Assembly: GCF_963678975.1 (NCBI RefSeq) | Contig: NC_089274.1 | Location: 45,848,075-45,912,074, forward strand | DNA length: 64,000 nucleotides | Source of the DNA: Dysidea avara | Lineage: Eukaryota; Porifera; Demospongiae; Dictyoceratida; Dysideidae | Direction of reading: 5' to 3' | Part shown: piece by piece, positions 9,887 to 23,028 of the stretch | Layout of the letters: each line of letters opens with the position of its first letter | How positions within the stretch are numbered: position 1 is the stretch's first letter | Position numbers and translations under genes: made by a program | The notes under the pieces: generated by a model | What the model was told of the DNA's origin: nothing | What the model saw: only the letters and a program-made list of their open reading frames with translations | The model's database searches: none

Positions 9887-11574
9887 CTGGCTGTAGGTTT
9901 GTGGAAGATAACGCTAGTCTATATCTTCAAATTTACTATGTATGGTATGCTGAACTGCACATCTACAGCCAGTGTAGATAAATACCAATATGTACAATTG
10001 TATGCATACGGGAGGCTTTTGCTCGTTAAACAGTAATTATATGCATGGGCGGCCGACGAATGGCCTTGTTTTTCGAGCAGAGGTAAGACAACTGCACTAC
10101 GCTACAATAAAACTAAATTTGCTCACCAGTGTAAATAAATACCAATAGTAGGCATTCCAGTATCCGAGATTTTTTAATAAAAAAGTTCTCCGTATATTCC
10201 CCAATAGAACCCTGGCACAAAATGACAACTCGTGTTTAACTTGGGATTGTTCCGTCATCCGAGCTCCAATGAGGATGAAAATCGCTGTGGAGTTTGTCCA
10301 CACGCTGATCATCATGAAAATCTTAGTTTTATCATGCGCGTTACATATAAGTAAGTTCTGTGTTGTTTTGTAATCTTTTCAAACCTTGTAATGTATGTAG
10401 AATACTTTAAAAAACGTACTGTCGGGTGGAAGGTAGTCACTGGTGCTTACTTTAAAGTGCGTAGTTACTTCACTCGGGTTAGCGATTTTCAGCTCCAGAG
10501 CAATTTTCTGATGGCTGTGTCATCAGCTCAAAAGTATAAACCACTTCAAAGTCGGCATAACAATGCCATAATTGAAACCACAACTCCACCTTAGGTATTG
10601 TTGCATCATTGTGGCACCTCCACTTTAGTTTTTTACCTTTATAAGTTGCTAACTTGATGTTTTTACCAACTTGAGATAGCCACTTGCCTATGGGTATACA
10701 CCACTGTATTGAGAAGTGTGCAGTAGGTGAAACATATTTGCTCACCACAAAGCATACAAAGATTGCTGAGATCCAATAAGACCTGAAGTTACTCTCATTA
10801 CATGTACAAATTTGCAGCTAGGAGCAACTGCAGTTTCATGATAGTCCAGATTGCTAGATGGCTTCCTGATTCAATTGTGCCATTTTTCCTTGTAAAATGT
10901 ATGGGGAGCCCTGGAGAAAAAATGTACCTTTTTTCAGTTTTTAAGCACTGTGCATGCCAAAGTAGCTAATTCCAACCCAACAAACTATATATTTCTGAGA
11001 TCGACAATCAATACTCTATCTATTGAGCATATAAAAAGCCCATTTTTCCAAAATTTAAAAATCGGTCTGGAATGCCTACCAATAGGTAAAATTGCATGCA
11101 TATGAGAGACTTTTGCTCGATAAACACTAATTATATGCGTGGGCGGCCAACGAACGGCTTTATTTTTTCGAGCAGAGGTAAGACAACTCTGCACTACGCT
11201 ACAATAACGCTAAATTTGCTGAAAACACCGAAAACGCTCAGCCACAACAATATGTTGTGTCAAACTAGACGCCAGCTCGTTTTCGATTATGCAATACTGA
11301 TGATAGTTTAACACTTCATAACCGCAACAGCACGTGGCAATTATATAAAAGTTTTATAATGGAACAGACTCACCGGGAATCATCAACGGTAGCCATCGCA
11401 TAACTGAGAAAATCCTATCCAATATTCACAGAATCGGTACAAGGCTCTACCAGCTCATCTTTCACGCAGCCGAGTGTCCACAATGTCCGGTTTATCGCCA
11501 TGCCGCTTCCGCTAGACTTCATTATCTCTGCCGCAAATCGATCTTGAGTGCGACTCTCCAGTGACACCAAGGAT
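9887..11574. repeat. Direct repeat pair, no gene seen
   Basis: About 130 bp at 9998-10123 is repeated in the same orientation at 11088-11217: CTTTTGCTCG, then TATATGC, GGGCGGCC, TTTTTCGAGCAGAGGTAAGA and CACTACGCTACAATAA. The two copies are about 1.09 kb apart. They could be the ends of a small retroelement or one dispersed repeat present twice; no retroviral-type coding sequence was seen between them. The remaining sequence has only short unrecognised ORFs. Confidence 0.55.
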
Positions 11575-13107
11575 AGGGTCCGCAATGAGAAAAATCGATA
11601 TCCTCCAATCAACTACCTAACTATTGTCATGTGCTAGGCTAAGTGTAACTTGAATAACACCAGCGTGGCAGCCAAGTTTGTTACTTTCTTCTGGTAGAAA
11701 ACGATACAAATGTCTTAAAATCACATGATTTTCGCTGCAGCGGTTCGTAGGGTTCTTTGTATGCCATGATATTCACTCTCAACATTGTTCAAGTAGTCTA
11801 TCATCAACTCAAAGTATTGGTGGTTTGATTTTATTGGTCAGATTCTGGTGGCAGCACGATCTGTGCAGCTTTTTGACGACAGACAAAATGTTTCTTCCTC
11901 TGGAGCACAGGACAAGCAGAGCAGCAACTGCGCCGTGGATCAGCAATGACCAGTACTAGGTAAAGTACCTGCATGCGGAGTATGGTTATAATTGAAGCTT
12001 GTTAGCCATCTGGCTGAGCCATCTATATGCTGAAATTCGGCCAAAATGATGCGATTTTTGCGAACAAATACCAGAATGGTTGATACATCAGTGAGATAGT
12101 CTCCAACAGCAAGGATATGAAGTTTATAAACACCTAACAATACGGCTATCTCGCCCAGTAAACGCATAGAGCAGTCCAATGCATGAAACAGGCACTCAGG
12201 TGATTGATATTCAAATCTCCGAAAATACAACTATAATCTATTCCAATGACCTTAAAATCACTTGGAATCAAGTGACAATCAGTTTGTGTGCGTTAGGTTC
12301 AGCATCTCGACTCTAAGACCCTTCCTACAATACCATCATAGTATAAAACACACCTGCACTGGCCCAGACCACGCCTGAGTGAACAATTAACACAAATATT
12401 TACAAAAGGAGCACATTGCATGGTTCCTATTCAGAAATGAAAGCGATTTCATGGGTATTTCCGCAATTTGAATTTCAATCTCGTGAGTGCCTATTTCATG
12501 CACTGGATTGCTCTATGCGTTTACTGGGCAAGATAGCCGTATTGTTAGGTGTTTATAAGCTTCGTATCCTTGCTGTTGGAGACTGTCTCACTGATGTATC
12601 AACCATTCTGGTATTTGTTCGCAAAAATTGCATCATTTTGGCCGAATTTCAGCATATAGATGGCTCAGCCAGATGGTTAACAAGCTTCAATTATAACCAT
12701 ACTCTGCAAGCAGGTACTTTACCTAGTATTGGTCATTGCTGATCCATGGTGCAGCTGCTGCTCTGCTTGTCCTATGCTCCAGAGGAAGAAACATTTTGTC
12801 TGTCGTCAAAAAGCTGCACAGATCGTGCTGCCACCAGAATCTGACCAATAAAATCAAACCACCAATACTTTGAGTTGATGATAGACTACTTGAACAATGT
12901 TGAGAGTGAATATTGTGGCATACGAAGAACCTAAGAACCGCTGCAGCAAAAAATCACGTGATTTTAAGACATTTGTATTGTTTTCTACCAGAAGAAAGTG
13001 ACAAACTTGGCTGCCACGCTGGTGTTATTCAAGTTACACTTAGCCTAACACATGACAACAGTTAGGTAGTTGATTGGAGGATATCGATTTTTCGCATTGC
13101 GGACCCT
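11575..13107. mobile_element. Fold-back element, about 650-bp arms
   Basis: 11575 to about 12228 is an inverted copy of about 12450-13107 with scattered mismatches; the spacer is about 220 bp. The outer ends read AGGGTCCGC and GCGGACCCT. The adjacent 9-mers ACCAAGGAT (11566-11574) and ACCAAAGAC (13108-13116) match at 7 of 9 bases and may be an aged target duplication. Each arm contains a frame encoding CLFHALDCSMRLLG and FQHIDGSARWLTSFNYNH, but with no recognised family. The ORFs diverge by random-looking changes and probably reflect arm identity rather than a gene. Confidence 0.75.
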
Positions 13108-13700
13108 ACCAAAGACAAAACCTTTTCTGTCCACGAACACACCATGCACTATGGCATGATCTCGTGATCTCAAACCTGTCAAGCCAGTTTATGACAATGA
13201 ATCATTATGATGTCATTATGTCTCACGTATCCTATATACAAGATTGGTTCAACTTCTACCTGAAACAAAAGCGTTTGTGATACTAGCTGTGACTGCTAAC
13301 ATACAATGCCTCTCTAATGGACCTTACAGTCAACTCAAGGATTCTGTGTTGCTGAATTAAATTACTTTACTCGAAAAGCTAATTTATCGCTAAAGGATGC
13401 TGGCTTCATTTACTGTGGTATGGTATGTAGATTTGCAGTGTATCCACACCAAGGCATGTTACCTTCAATTTATTGCATTGCAATAAATTAAAATGTAATT
13501 TATTATTAACAATAAATTGAAGTTAACATACCCGGTGCATCAGGCGCTAAGAGTAGCTGGAAATTATCAGGCGCTAAGAGAGATTCAAATCTAAACCCAA
13601 GCTCACATGATGCGCTGTATCTCGTGAACCGCCACGTTGCCTGAAGTGTGAAAAAATCGCAAGCTTAGAAATTCTCAGGAACGGAATTGCTGCTGGCGTA
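13108..13700. other. No gene seen; region upstream of SAP gene
   Basis: Sequence without a recognisable exon. A short duplicated word, ATCAGGCGCTAAGAG, occurs at about 13538 and 13568, and an AT-rich inverted stretch built on CAATAAATT lies at about 13460-13520. Confidence 0.35.
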
Positions 13701-13866
13701 TTACCCTGTGGGATAGCTACTACCCGTCGCTGAAATTGTGAGAAAGCCTGTCGCTAATAATATTGTGGATTTCGTTGGACCGCGAAAGTTCCGCCGCCAA
13801 TAACAGCTGAACTCAGCCGCAATCACAACTAGGATACATACCCAACGTTGTCTACGCTCCAAGCAC

Positions 13867-13920
13867 GTAAGTCCGTTTTGTTTGTGTTGTGTCATTTGAA
13901 TTTGTTGTTCACACCTGTAG
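13867..13920 (+). other. Candidate 5'UTR intron of SAP gene
   Basis: A 54-bp interval starting GTAAGTCCG after AAGCAC and ending in CACACCTGTAG, just 16 bp before the likely ATG. Its length matches the compact introns of the CCP gene in this window. It removes the earlier in-frame ATG at 13889 from the transcript, which is why the start at 13937 is preferred. Confidence 0.5.
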
Positions 13921-13936
13921 TAACTTCATTATTGTA

Positions 13937-14620
13937 ATGCCAGTGACCCGGCGCGAATCTCAGGACCTCCCTGTAACCGAGCCTTACACCCTAGTAGGCG
14001 CTCCCAAGCCTCAACTGGCAGCGTTGATGGTAAACGCACTGAGGTCACACCTTAAGCATTACCATTTGGCTACAACAGGAAACAAGGCTGCATTAGTAGA
14101 CCGCCTCCACAATCATTTGTCTTCACTTCAACCAGGAAATACCAATCCTGCGAGTGCTGCTGGCTCACAAACAACCACCTCTGTAGCAAATACTAATGGT
14201 TCTGTGGGCTCTCAATCAACAACTTCTGTTACCCACACAACGAATTCCAATGCTCAACCAGCAAATTCCACCACACAGTCCACACATTCTGGCGCTCTGG
14301 CCCTGCCACAACAACTTGTCGAACAGCTGGCCACCTATCTTCAGCAACATCAAACCACAACTGCAAGAAACCAGGGTAACACTGTTGATGATGATAACTT
14401 GTCTGTTGCATCGGGGCCAACTCACACCACCATGGTAGCTCCAATTCAAATGGCTACATCCACTACTGCAGTAGCATCAGCTACTTTAGCACCTAGTGCC
14501 ACATTTGCTAGAACCTCACTACCGACAATCACACCTGCTCTGCCTACCCTGCCATCACCTATGCCACCAGTCAACCTCACCAGGACTCAGCTACCGGTTA
14601 TCCCAACTAGAGTCATTTAA
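13937..14620 (+). CDS. SAP-domain protein with S/T/Q-rich tail
   Basis: A 227-residue ORF starting MPVTRRESQDLPVTEP. Residues about 30-66 (PKPQLAALMVNALRSHLKHY followed by HLATTGNKAALVDRL) fit a SAP domain, a two-helix motif that binds DNA or chromatin, with the usual leucine spacing and TTGNKAALVDRL end. The rest is low complexity: Thr/Ser/Asn/Gln-rich, with a short LPQQLVEQLATYLQQHQ helix and an acidic VDDDNLS patch, then a Pro/Thr-rich end. The frame is intact and an upstream short intron fits. Small SAP proteins of this kind occur in large numbers in sponge and cnidarian genomes, often near retroelements, so it may be a domesticated or active element ORF rather than a housekeeping gene. 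Confidence 0.65.
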   Translation: MPVTRRESQDLPVTEPYTLVGAPKPQLAALMVNALRSHLKHYHLATTGNKAALVDRLHNHLSSLQPGNTNPASAAGSQTTTSVANTNGSVGSQSTTSVTHTTNSNAQPANSTTQSTHSGALALPQQLVEQLATYLQQHQTTTARNQGNTVDDDNLSVASGPTHTTMVAPIQMATSTTAVASATLAPSATFARTSLPTITPALPTLPSPMPPVNLTRTQLPVIPTRVI

Positions 14621-14739
14621 AAAGAAACCTTTGTTATATTGATAACCATAGCACTATTGTCTTACTTTTATTCTTCTTTTATGAGTAACAAACCATTGAA
14701 GTTTATTGAGTATGCTTCTTTGTTGCTTGCCAGACCAGG

Positions 14740-15300
14740 ATTTGACCCGGAATAATTTAAACTGAGGAGGGCGATAAGAACTATGCTTCGGGGAGTCTCA
14801 AGCGAGCGAGACTACATTTTGAGTATTCGATCGATAACTAAGCCGATAAGTTTGTGATTTAAAATCAGTCGGTGGGTTTGGTTCCACGTAGCTACTGTGA
14901 GTTTACAGACAGCAATTGGGTGTGGCTTCGTGCATACCTAGTAATACAATTTTCCGATATTAAAGTGGGTGTGGCTCACAAAAGTACTTATCCTGCTGTA
15001 ATACTAGACTATATACAACTCGTACAATAATCGATTTGTGGGCATGGCTCCACGTAAGCTTGCAGACAGCAAAGAACATAGTTTCGTGCTACAGACTGCA
15101 CCTACTAATAAATGGGTGTGGCTGAGCATATTTTTGTAACGTGATAAGTGGGCGTAGCTCATGAAAGAGCTACGCAACTATCGTTTATAAGTTCCACGTC
15201 GTCAAATGAACAATTTCGTTTCTCACGTGATCCAATCCGGGTCAGACCCATATAATTTGTAAAGCGGGTCGGACCCGGATGACCCGACCCGGTTTCAACG
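14740..15300. repeat. Dispersed GGGCGTGGCT repeat, copy 1
   Basis: Contains several GTGGGCGTGGCT or GTGTGGCTC words, ACAGACAGC words, and a closing segment rich in GGGTCNGACC (CCCGGATGACCCGACCCGG). Related copies lie at 28420-28800 and 40225-40480, with the same order of words: ACTAGATTATGACTCATAC, then GGGCGTGGC, CATACCTACAGACTG and the GGGTCAGACCTG end. No coding content or clear terminal repeats. Confidence 0.65.
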
Positions 15301-15399
15301 CTGATACAGTACTATTGTACTATATATTAATGGTTTAATGACACCTAAAACTAGTCTTTCTTTTAAATTCAACTATCCTAGTACTTCACACTTACGTAC

Positions 15400-15588
15400 C
15401 TCTTCTACACATAGTTTCATTACTACTCCAGTTCCCATCACTCTGACAGGTCCTAGTGTCACTACCAGTTAGCTCATAACCAGTGTTACATGTGAAATTA
15501 CAAGTGTCTTCATAGGAAGGAACTCCATCATCTCCCATTAAACAAGTGATCATTCCATTATTAAGATCAGCAAGTGATGGACAGGGAA
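15400..15588 (-). CDS. CCP exon (selectin-type, six cysteines)
   Basis: A 189-bp phase 1-1 exon flanked by GTTGTTAG and GTACGTAAGT. It encodes one CCP: PCPSLADLNNG at the start, then DTCNFTCNTGYELTGSDTRTC and a final C before RRG. Six cysteines and the invariant Gly-Tyr and Gly-Asn-Trp positions are present. It is the last exon of the series seen on the left, and its donor implies a further exon at lower coordinates that was not recognised. Confidence 0.8.
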
Positions 15589-18500
15589 CTAACAACAAAA
15601 TAATATATTCAGTTTTAGTAAATAGTTTAAAACTAATACCTCTTCTACACATTGCAACAGCTCCACTCCAGTTCCCATTACTCTGACATGTTCTAGTGTC
15701 ACTGCCAGTTAGCTCATAACCAGTGTTACATGTGAAACTACAAGTGTCTTCATAGGAAGGAATTCCATCATCTCCCAATGAACAAGTGATCATTCCATTA
15801 TTAGGATCAACAAGTGATGGACAAGGAACTAAGGAGCACCAAGATACAAAAGATATAGTGTGTTGTGTGGTAAAAGATGTATACTGCCATTTAACAAACA
15901 CATATGTCTTTATACAGTAGGGATGTCACAATAGTTGTGACATACAACATGTCATGGCATAAACCTCTATGGCACACGACTATGTTGTGGCATCCTTATT
16001 ATACGGCTAATGCATCATAATCATGCCATACCATTTTTGCTGTGAAAACTCACACAATGTGGGAAAGATATCAGAGCAAAAAATTGAAAATGATTTTATT
16101 AATAGTTATATTACCCAGACATATAGTACTTATCCTGAAATGCAAATTAATTTTTATAGCATGATAAGATTTCAAATATTAAAGAGATTTCAAAAGTTGC
16201 AGACTACTTGGGTGAACTGCAGATTGTTTTCCACAGTTATTGAGATAACAAAACCTACCAGCCCCACTTTTTGAAAAAAGCTGTTAAAGTTTAATATGTG
16301 TAGCAAAACAGGATTGATTTACCTAACAGAGCAGAAATATAAAGACACACGATAGTGTGTCATGCGGCCCAAGAAGCCGGCGTGCCCACCGTGGGTATAA
16401 TGACAAGAAGAAAGAAACATCATTTTCACACCTTTGTACCTCGATGATACCGTATCCGATTGGAACCAAATTTACTGCAGAGTTGTCTGCCAGCTAGGGG
16501 AGCCCACATTCCAAACTTGAAGGAAATTACTCAAGCCACTTCCGAGATATGAGCAGCCAAAGTTTTGATTTTCTTCTTCATTTTTTTCTTCTTATTCTTC
16601 TTCATCTTTTCGTACACTTGCAAAAATTGCTATAAAATGCAAATGCGTATTCCAATCGCCTTTAACTTTGGCACACAGAAAGGGAGTCCAAAAGTGAATC
16701 CTAGTATCAAATTTGGTGCACGTCTGATGAACGGTTCAGGATTTATGACCAATTATTCATGTAAAATAAGATCAATTTGTTGTCACACATACAGGGTAAA
16801 CCACTTCATGGAAGGAGTTGAAAATCTTTTTGTGGATAGATCAACCATTGTAGGAGTGCCTTTTGGTGGTTTGAAAGCAATCGACATAAAGATCATGGAG
16901 ATATGACACGAAACTAAAGGTGTGTCACAATTGCACAATCGAGATTTGTGAATAAAAATACCAATAATTTTCACGCCTACCAGGCAACCGCTTAGAGCAG
17001 TGCGCTGAAAATTGGTATGTAGCTGGAATACTCATTGCAGAAAGTTCTTGTAGTAGTACAGAAGAATAGGATTACAAACCACTGAGTTATGATTCGAAAG
17101 CCAACTCCGCATAGCAAATGCAAGATACAGATACTCTAATAGAACAGTCACCCTAATAGAGAATTCAGAGTTTATGACTTACTCCATTATAGAATTTAAT
17201 TACATTGCAAGTTATTCTGTAGGGAGTTCAGCTGCAAACAGTTAATCTTATTGACAGTTCAGCTACAAGCAAGTCACCCTGTAGAGAGTTCAGCAACAAA
17301 TATATCGCCGTACAGATTCAGAATATTACAATCACACTGAAGAGAGTTCAGCTATCAAGTTATGCACCCTGTAGAGAGTTCAGTCACTTTATACAATGTT
17401 CAGCTACAAGTAAGCAACTCTGTAGAGAGTTTGGCTACAAACAATTCACTCTGTAGAGAATTCTGCTACAAACAAGTCATTGTGTAGAGAGTTTAACAAC
17501 CAAAAACCACCGTACAAAGAGTTCAGTTTTACTAACAAGTTACTCTGTAGAGAGATCAGATAGAAAAAAGAGAGACCTCAGCTAGAAGACATCACCTTGT
17601 AGAGAGTTAAGCTACAAAAAAAATCACACTGCAGAGAGTGAATTCAGCTACAAACAAATCACACTGTAGAGAGATCAGCTAGAAGAAGCCACCTTGTAGA
17701 TGGTTGAGCTACAAAGAAACCACCATTTAGAGAGTTCAGCTATGAATTGATCATCCTTGAGATAGTTCAGCTACAAAAATCACCTTGTAGAGAGTTCAGC
17801 TAGATAATTAAACCTATAGAGAGATCAACTAGTAACAAGTCACCCTGTAGAGAATTCAGCTACAAACAAATCACCCTGTAGAGATTTCAGCTACAAACAG
17901 ATCACCCTGTAGATAGTTCAGCTGATACAGGTCACCCTATAGTAGAAGAAGTCACCTTGTAGAGAGATTATCTAGAAAAAAGTCATCTTGTGGAGAGATC
18001 AGCTACAAAGAAACCATCCTGTAGAGAGTTCAGCTACAGATAAATCACCCTGTAGAGAGTTCAGCTGCAAACAAATCACCCTGTAGAGAGTTCAGCTACA
18101 AACAAATCACCCTGTAGAGAGATCAGCTACAAACAAATCACCTTGTAGAGAGTTCAGCTACCAACAAATCACCCCCTGTAGAAAGATCAGCTAGAAACAA
18201 TTCACCCTCTAGAGAGAATCCTATATAGAGTTCAGCTACAAGCAGTAGGGAGTTCAGCTACATTTCAAGTCCCTTAGTAGAGAGATCAGCTGGGAACAAG
18301 TTATATACAATAATAGACATGTAATAAATATATGTACGTATATAATCACTGATAAAATCAGAAATAGTTGAAGTATTAAAAATCTGCTTTGTCGTTTATT
18401 CTTCCTGTGGTAAAAAGGAAAAGGATGGTTAAAAAATCCCCAAAGCCGGCCTTGGGGTATACAAATACAAAAAGAAGTGATATCTAATTAAAAAAGCCAA

Positions 18501-21500
18501 GCTGTAAAAAAGGTGCGGCCCCCAAAATGTCCCTGGTGAAAAAAGATGTGAAATTCAAGGTGGTGGCCAAGAAATGGCTGTGGTGGTAGGTCAATGGTAA
18601 AAAATTTAATAACAACAATTCAGATGAATTTGGTTCTGAATCCTAGTGAAACTTGGAGGAGGCAACAATTCACCTGAATTGTCGTTATTAAAATTTTTAC
18701 CATTAACCTACCATCACAGCTATTTCTTGGCCGCCTCCTTGGATTTCACATCTTTGTCACCATGGCCTTTTTGGGGGCCGCACCTTTTTTACAGCTTGGC
18801 TGTTTTTGATTAGATAATATATACAGATAACACAATAGTTTAAAAATTCAAACTAGCCTCCATTTCAATACCACTGCTGCCAGCTATCCAACTCATTTTT
18901 TCTCAAATCTATATACGAAACTTCCTGTTAGTCTACTTTATAAATGATAGTACATGAAAACTTTCTATAAATGAACAAGTGCAAAAGCAAAGAAAATTAT
19001 TAGATTGACTATTGTATTACAGTGCAAGGTTTTGGGGATGAAAGGATACCCATCTTAAATAACAGAGTTATGAAAAAGAGTTCAATTAACAAAGGTGGTG
19101 GCCAATAAATGACAGTTAATTTAAATTTCTATCCATTATAAATGTACTGATGTTGATAACTCTGCAGTGATATTTTGGGTGCCACCTTATATAGCATACA
19201 TATCCTATGGAATTATTTTAAAAGGCTCACTATTTTTACAGCTCAGATACAGAAAGCTTGTTTATAGCAAAGCTAATACCTCTTTCACACATGGCACTAC
19301 TACCACTCCAATTCCCATCACTCTGACAGGTCCTAGTGTCACTACCAGTTATCTCATAACCAGTGTTACATGTGAAACTAAGAAGTACCTCCATCATCTC
19401 TCAGTGAACAAGTAATCATTCCATTATTAGGATCAGTAAGAGATGAACAATGAACTATGAAAATAATAACTTGATTATAGCAAATAGTCTGGCAGACAGC
19501 AGGGTGAAGTTTGCAAAATGGTCTATAGTTATTTTAATGCACTTTTGGATTGTCCTGAATACCTAAAACAATATTCCACCTGCTGGACAGGTGTCAGTCT
19601 TGGGAATTTTGCCATAGCAACCAAAGTCAATTAGCTGCATAGCAACTATACAAATTTCACAAAATAGTTTCTGTGGATTTCAGTTTTACCCAAAATTGTT
19701 TGATAACCTGACCATTTGACAAATCTGAGGTATTACAATTAATGTCAGAGAACAACTGAATAATTAAATAGTCCCATAAACCCCTGAAGGCATCATTATG
19801 CATGCCGTAGTTATGTATGTCTCAATAACTGTCATAGGCCCTGCAGGCACAAACTACACCCTGTCACACAACAGGATGTATCTCAGTACTGGAGTAAAAT
19901 ATTTGCATTCTGCTACAGCCAATCATTTGCTTAATACCTACTTAATTTTTCAAAGCTATAGCACATTAGTACATGGCGATTAAAGTTTGAAAAGTAGGCA
20001 AATTTTATGTGCTCACATGCTGGATATTCACAGGCCCAGTCACATTTGCTCCTTTGACTTTCTTTAGTTTGCTTATTTAAAAAAAAATATTTTAGCTGAA
20101 GCTATACTATAATGGTTACCATTACCTTTAGACTTGAGAGAACAAACACAGTTTTCTGGTAGGAAATTTAATTCTGGTCTTTTCCTGTTGAATGCTTCTA
20201 AATCATTATGATAGAATCAAGTGTCTTGGTGATAATGATTTGCTTCTTTTTTTTGGTTTTGCTGGTGTGGAAAAGCTCAGTTAATACACCCTTTCTCCAG
20301 CTAAAGTCCATGAAGTGCAAACAATTTATCAGGTGCAGTATTACAAAATGTTCCATAACATTGGTGCTAAAGATAGAATTTGAGTTTTATACATAAAGAA
20401 GTTAATGTACATGCATGTTGATCATCAAACGTAGGCTCAATAACTACTACTTGCTATATACTTGTAGAATATGTCACAAAGCACTCACTATACAGTGAAT
20501 AGCATATGTGTGTTCTTCATCTATGGTTATTAACTGCCTGGTGTTTAGAGCCTCTAGCTATATTTTATATACATGTAGGACGTATGTATGACCATGTGCT
20601 ACCTCTTAATCAATTAATATTTTTTATGTATAGTAAATAGATCATGACATGCCCTTTGTACTGAAGTTATGTCTGTTCTTACTCACTTCTGTCTGTAACT
20701 TTTGTTATTATCACTGAAATGGCCATCAAATCAAATTCTTTAAGGCATGCTATTCTCCTACTCTTGCATGCTGCTCCTCTTGAATGAGAATTTTGGTAAC
20801 CTTACAATTTGGCATGCAAGAGAGAACTTTCAATGATATAAAATTGCTCAATGTAGTACCAGCCATGTCTTCCACCCACCAAATTTTACCACTGTAATGA
20901 TTTATAACTTAATGTAGATTTGAAATAATTGATTGAAATTTTGTCAGCTGTAAGCCATAACATAGAGCATTGCACGGAGGAAGAAATTTTTCAGAAACAA
21001 AGTTATTCATACAATTGGCAAGTGTGCGTGGAAGACACAAATCCAGCCTTTAAGAGCATCCATAGCATTATATTGCATAAACAAAATTAGACTTAAAAGT
21101 CTTTCCTGCTGCCACCTATTTGTTCCACAAATGATTTCCTCCATTGGCATTTATCAGCAGCATATATTGGGGTCAGCAACAGCCTGCCATATGTATGTGC
21201 GCGGCACACATAATATGTATGTGTGCGGCACACATATGCGGTACAAATTTGGTTTTACAAATAAGTCATAATAGTGCATGCTGAATGAACACATGTACAT
21301 ACGTATACAGCCGGTGTTCTATGAAATGCAGTGGTAGACAGGGACAGTGCTCGGTTACAACAAATCCATAACAGTCACAAGCTGTGCAAAGGAGTTAGCT
21401 ATAAACTAAAAGTAAAAAGTATTGGTCTGGCTGAAATTTTAATTATTGAAGCAATTTCTTGGTGATCTACTTCACAGTTTGGCTATTCTGTCTGCAGCTT

Positions 21501-22988
21501 GGCTATTTTTGGCATGGATCCCATCATGCACTACTTTACATGTGCTCTATTCAAGGCAGAAAGTCAAGCTGATGTTGAAAACAGAACTTAGACAATTTAC
21601 TTATATCTAAAACCATTTGTGACTGGATTTGCAAAAAGGTACCTTCTCCACACATTTTACATACTGGCAAACAATATGATGTACCACTTGACTCCTTATA
21701 CTGATTAACTTGCTCTTAGTTCAAAATACAGCCAGTTACTGTAGGTACACTCATGGAAACTTTCAGGCAATTATATGCCATGATCAAAAAGTAATGCAGC
21801 TTCAAAGTTCAAAACATGGGTCAAAATTTGTGTGTGAAAAAACTACTTTTTTACAAATCCGGTCACATTTAATTAATGAGATTGCATTAATTTAACTACT
21901 ATAAATTTATTTAATCGCTCAGCATAAAAGTAATAGTGAACTTGTTCATTCCAGTCACCTCTGCCAGGCCTACCTTATTAAGGAGGTGGTTGCATTAATC
22001 ATGTTAAAGTCACTGCGTACACAAATGACACAATTAGGAGACTGTTACAATGGTAAGTTTAAATCAGGTGACCTTATTATACAGTGATCCAGTTGGACAG
22101 GTTTCATTGTATAGTTGAATATTAGAAGTATTGCACAATCACAAATGCAGTAAAATACCAGTAAAGCAAACAGGCATAACACAGAATGTGATCAAAGGAA
22201 TCAAATGAAACTTGGTGTATGACTTTGACTCATGATGCACTGTCTTTGTGCCAATTTTGAAGAAATTTGAAAAAAGTGGGTTAACATTTCAATTTCTTTG
22301 ATATTTTAACATGGAATGACCAAAATACTAGAATTTCCTGAGTTAATATCCCAATTTGCCCAATGCTGATGAAGGTCCAGCAGGTGGTTTTGAATAGTCC
22401 ATAGTATGGGGAAATATTTTGTGGCAGAAAAAAAAACTATAGACCACATTGCAAGGTTCAGCCAAAAAAGCCACTTAATCTTCCGGAAAAAAATATGTTT
22501 TATGCAATAGCTAAATACCTCTTCCACATGTAGCATTAGTTCCACTCCAGCTCCCATTACTCAGACAGGTCCTAGTGTCACCACCAGTTAGCTCATAACC
22601 AGTGTTACATGTGAAACTACAAGTGTCTTCATAGGAAGGAACACTATCATCTCCCAGTGAACAAGTGATCATTCCATTATTAGGATCAGTAAGTGATGGA
22701 CAGGGAACTATGTTCATTTAAAGGCATACGTTTAGTGTAATGATAATACACCTAAAATATAAAATACACTATCAAAAATAAAGGACAAATAATTTAGAAG
22801 GTTACTATTAGTTTGTTTTTGGTATTAACAAAACATAATATATATAACTAGATGAGTCGATTAATCAATAGTAGATATAATTCAATAGAAGACAATTAAT
22901 TGCTAGGATTACCTGTATGTATGTATGCATGTATGTATGCATGTATGTGTGTGTTGTGTGTCTGTCTGTCTGTCTGTCATTGTCATAG

Positions 22989-23028
<40 letters not shown>

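Noticed and set aside
11940..12742. Two homologous protein genes in opposite orientation
   Set aside because: The frames are the two arms of one fold-back element; changes between them look random and no family matches.
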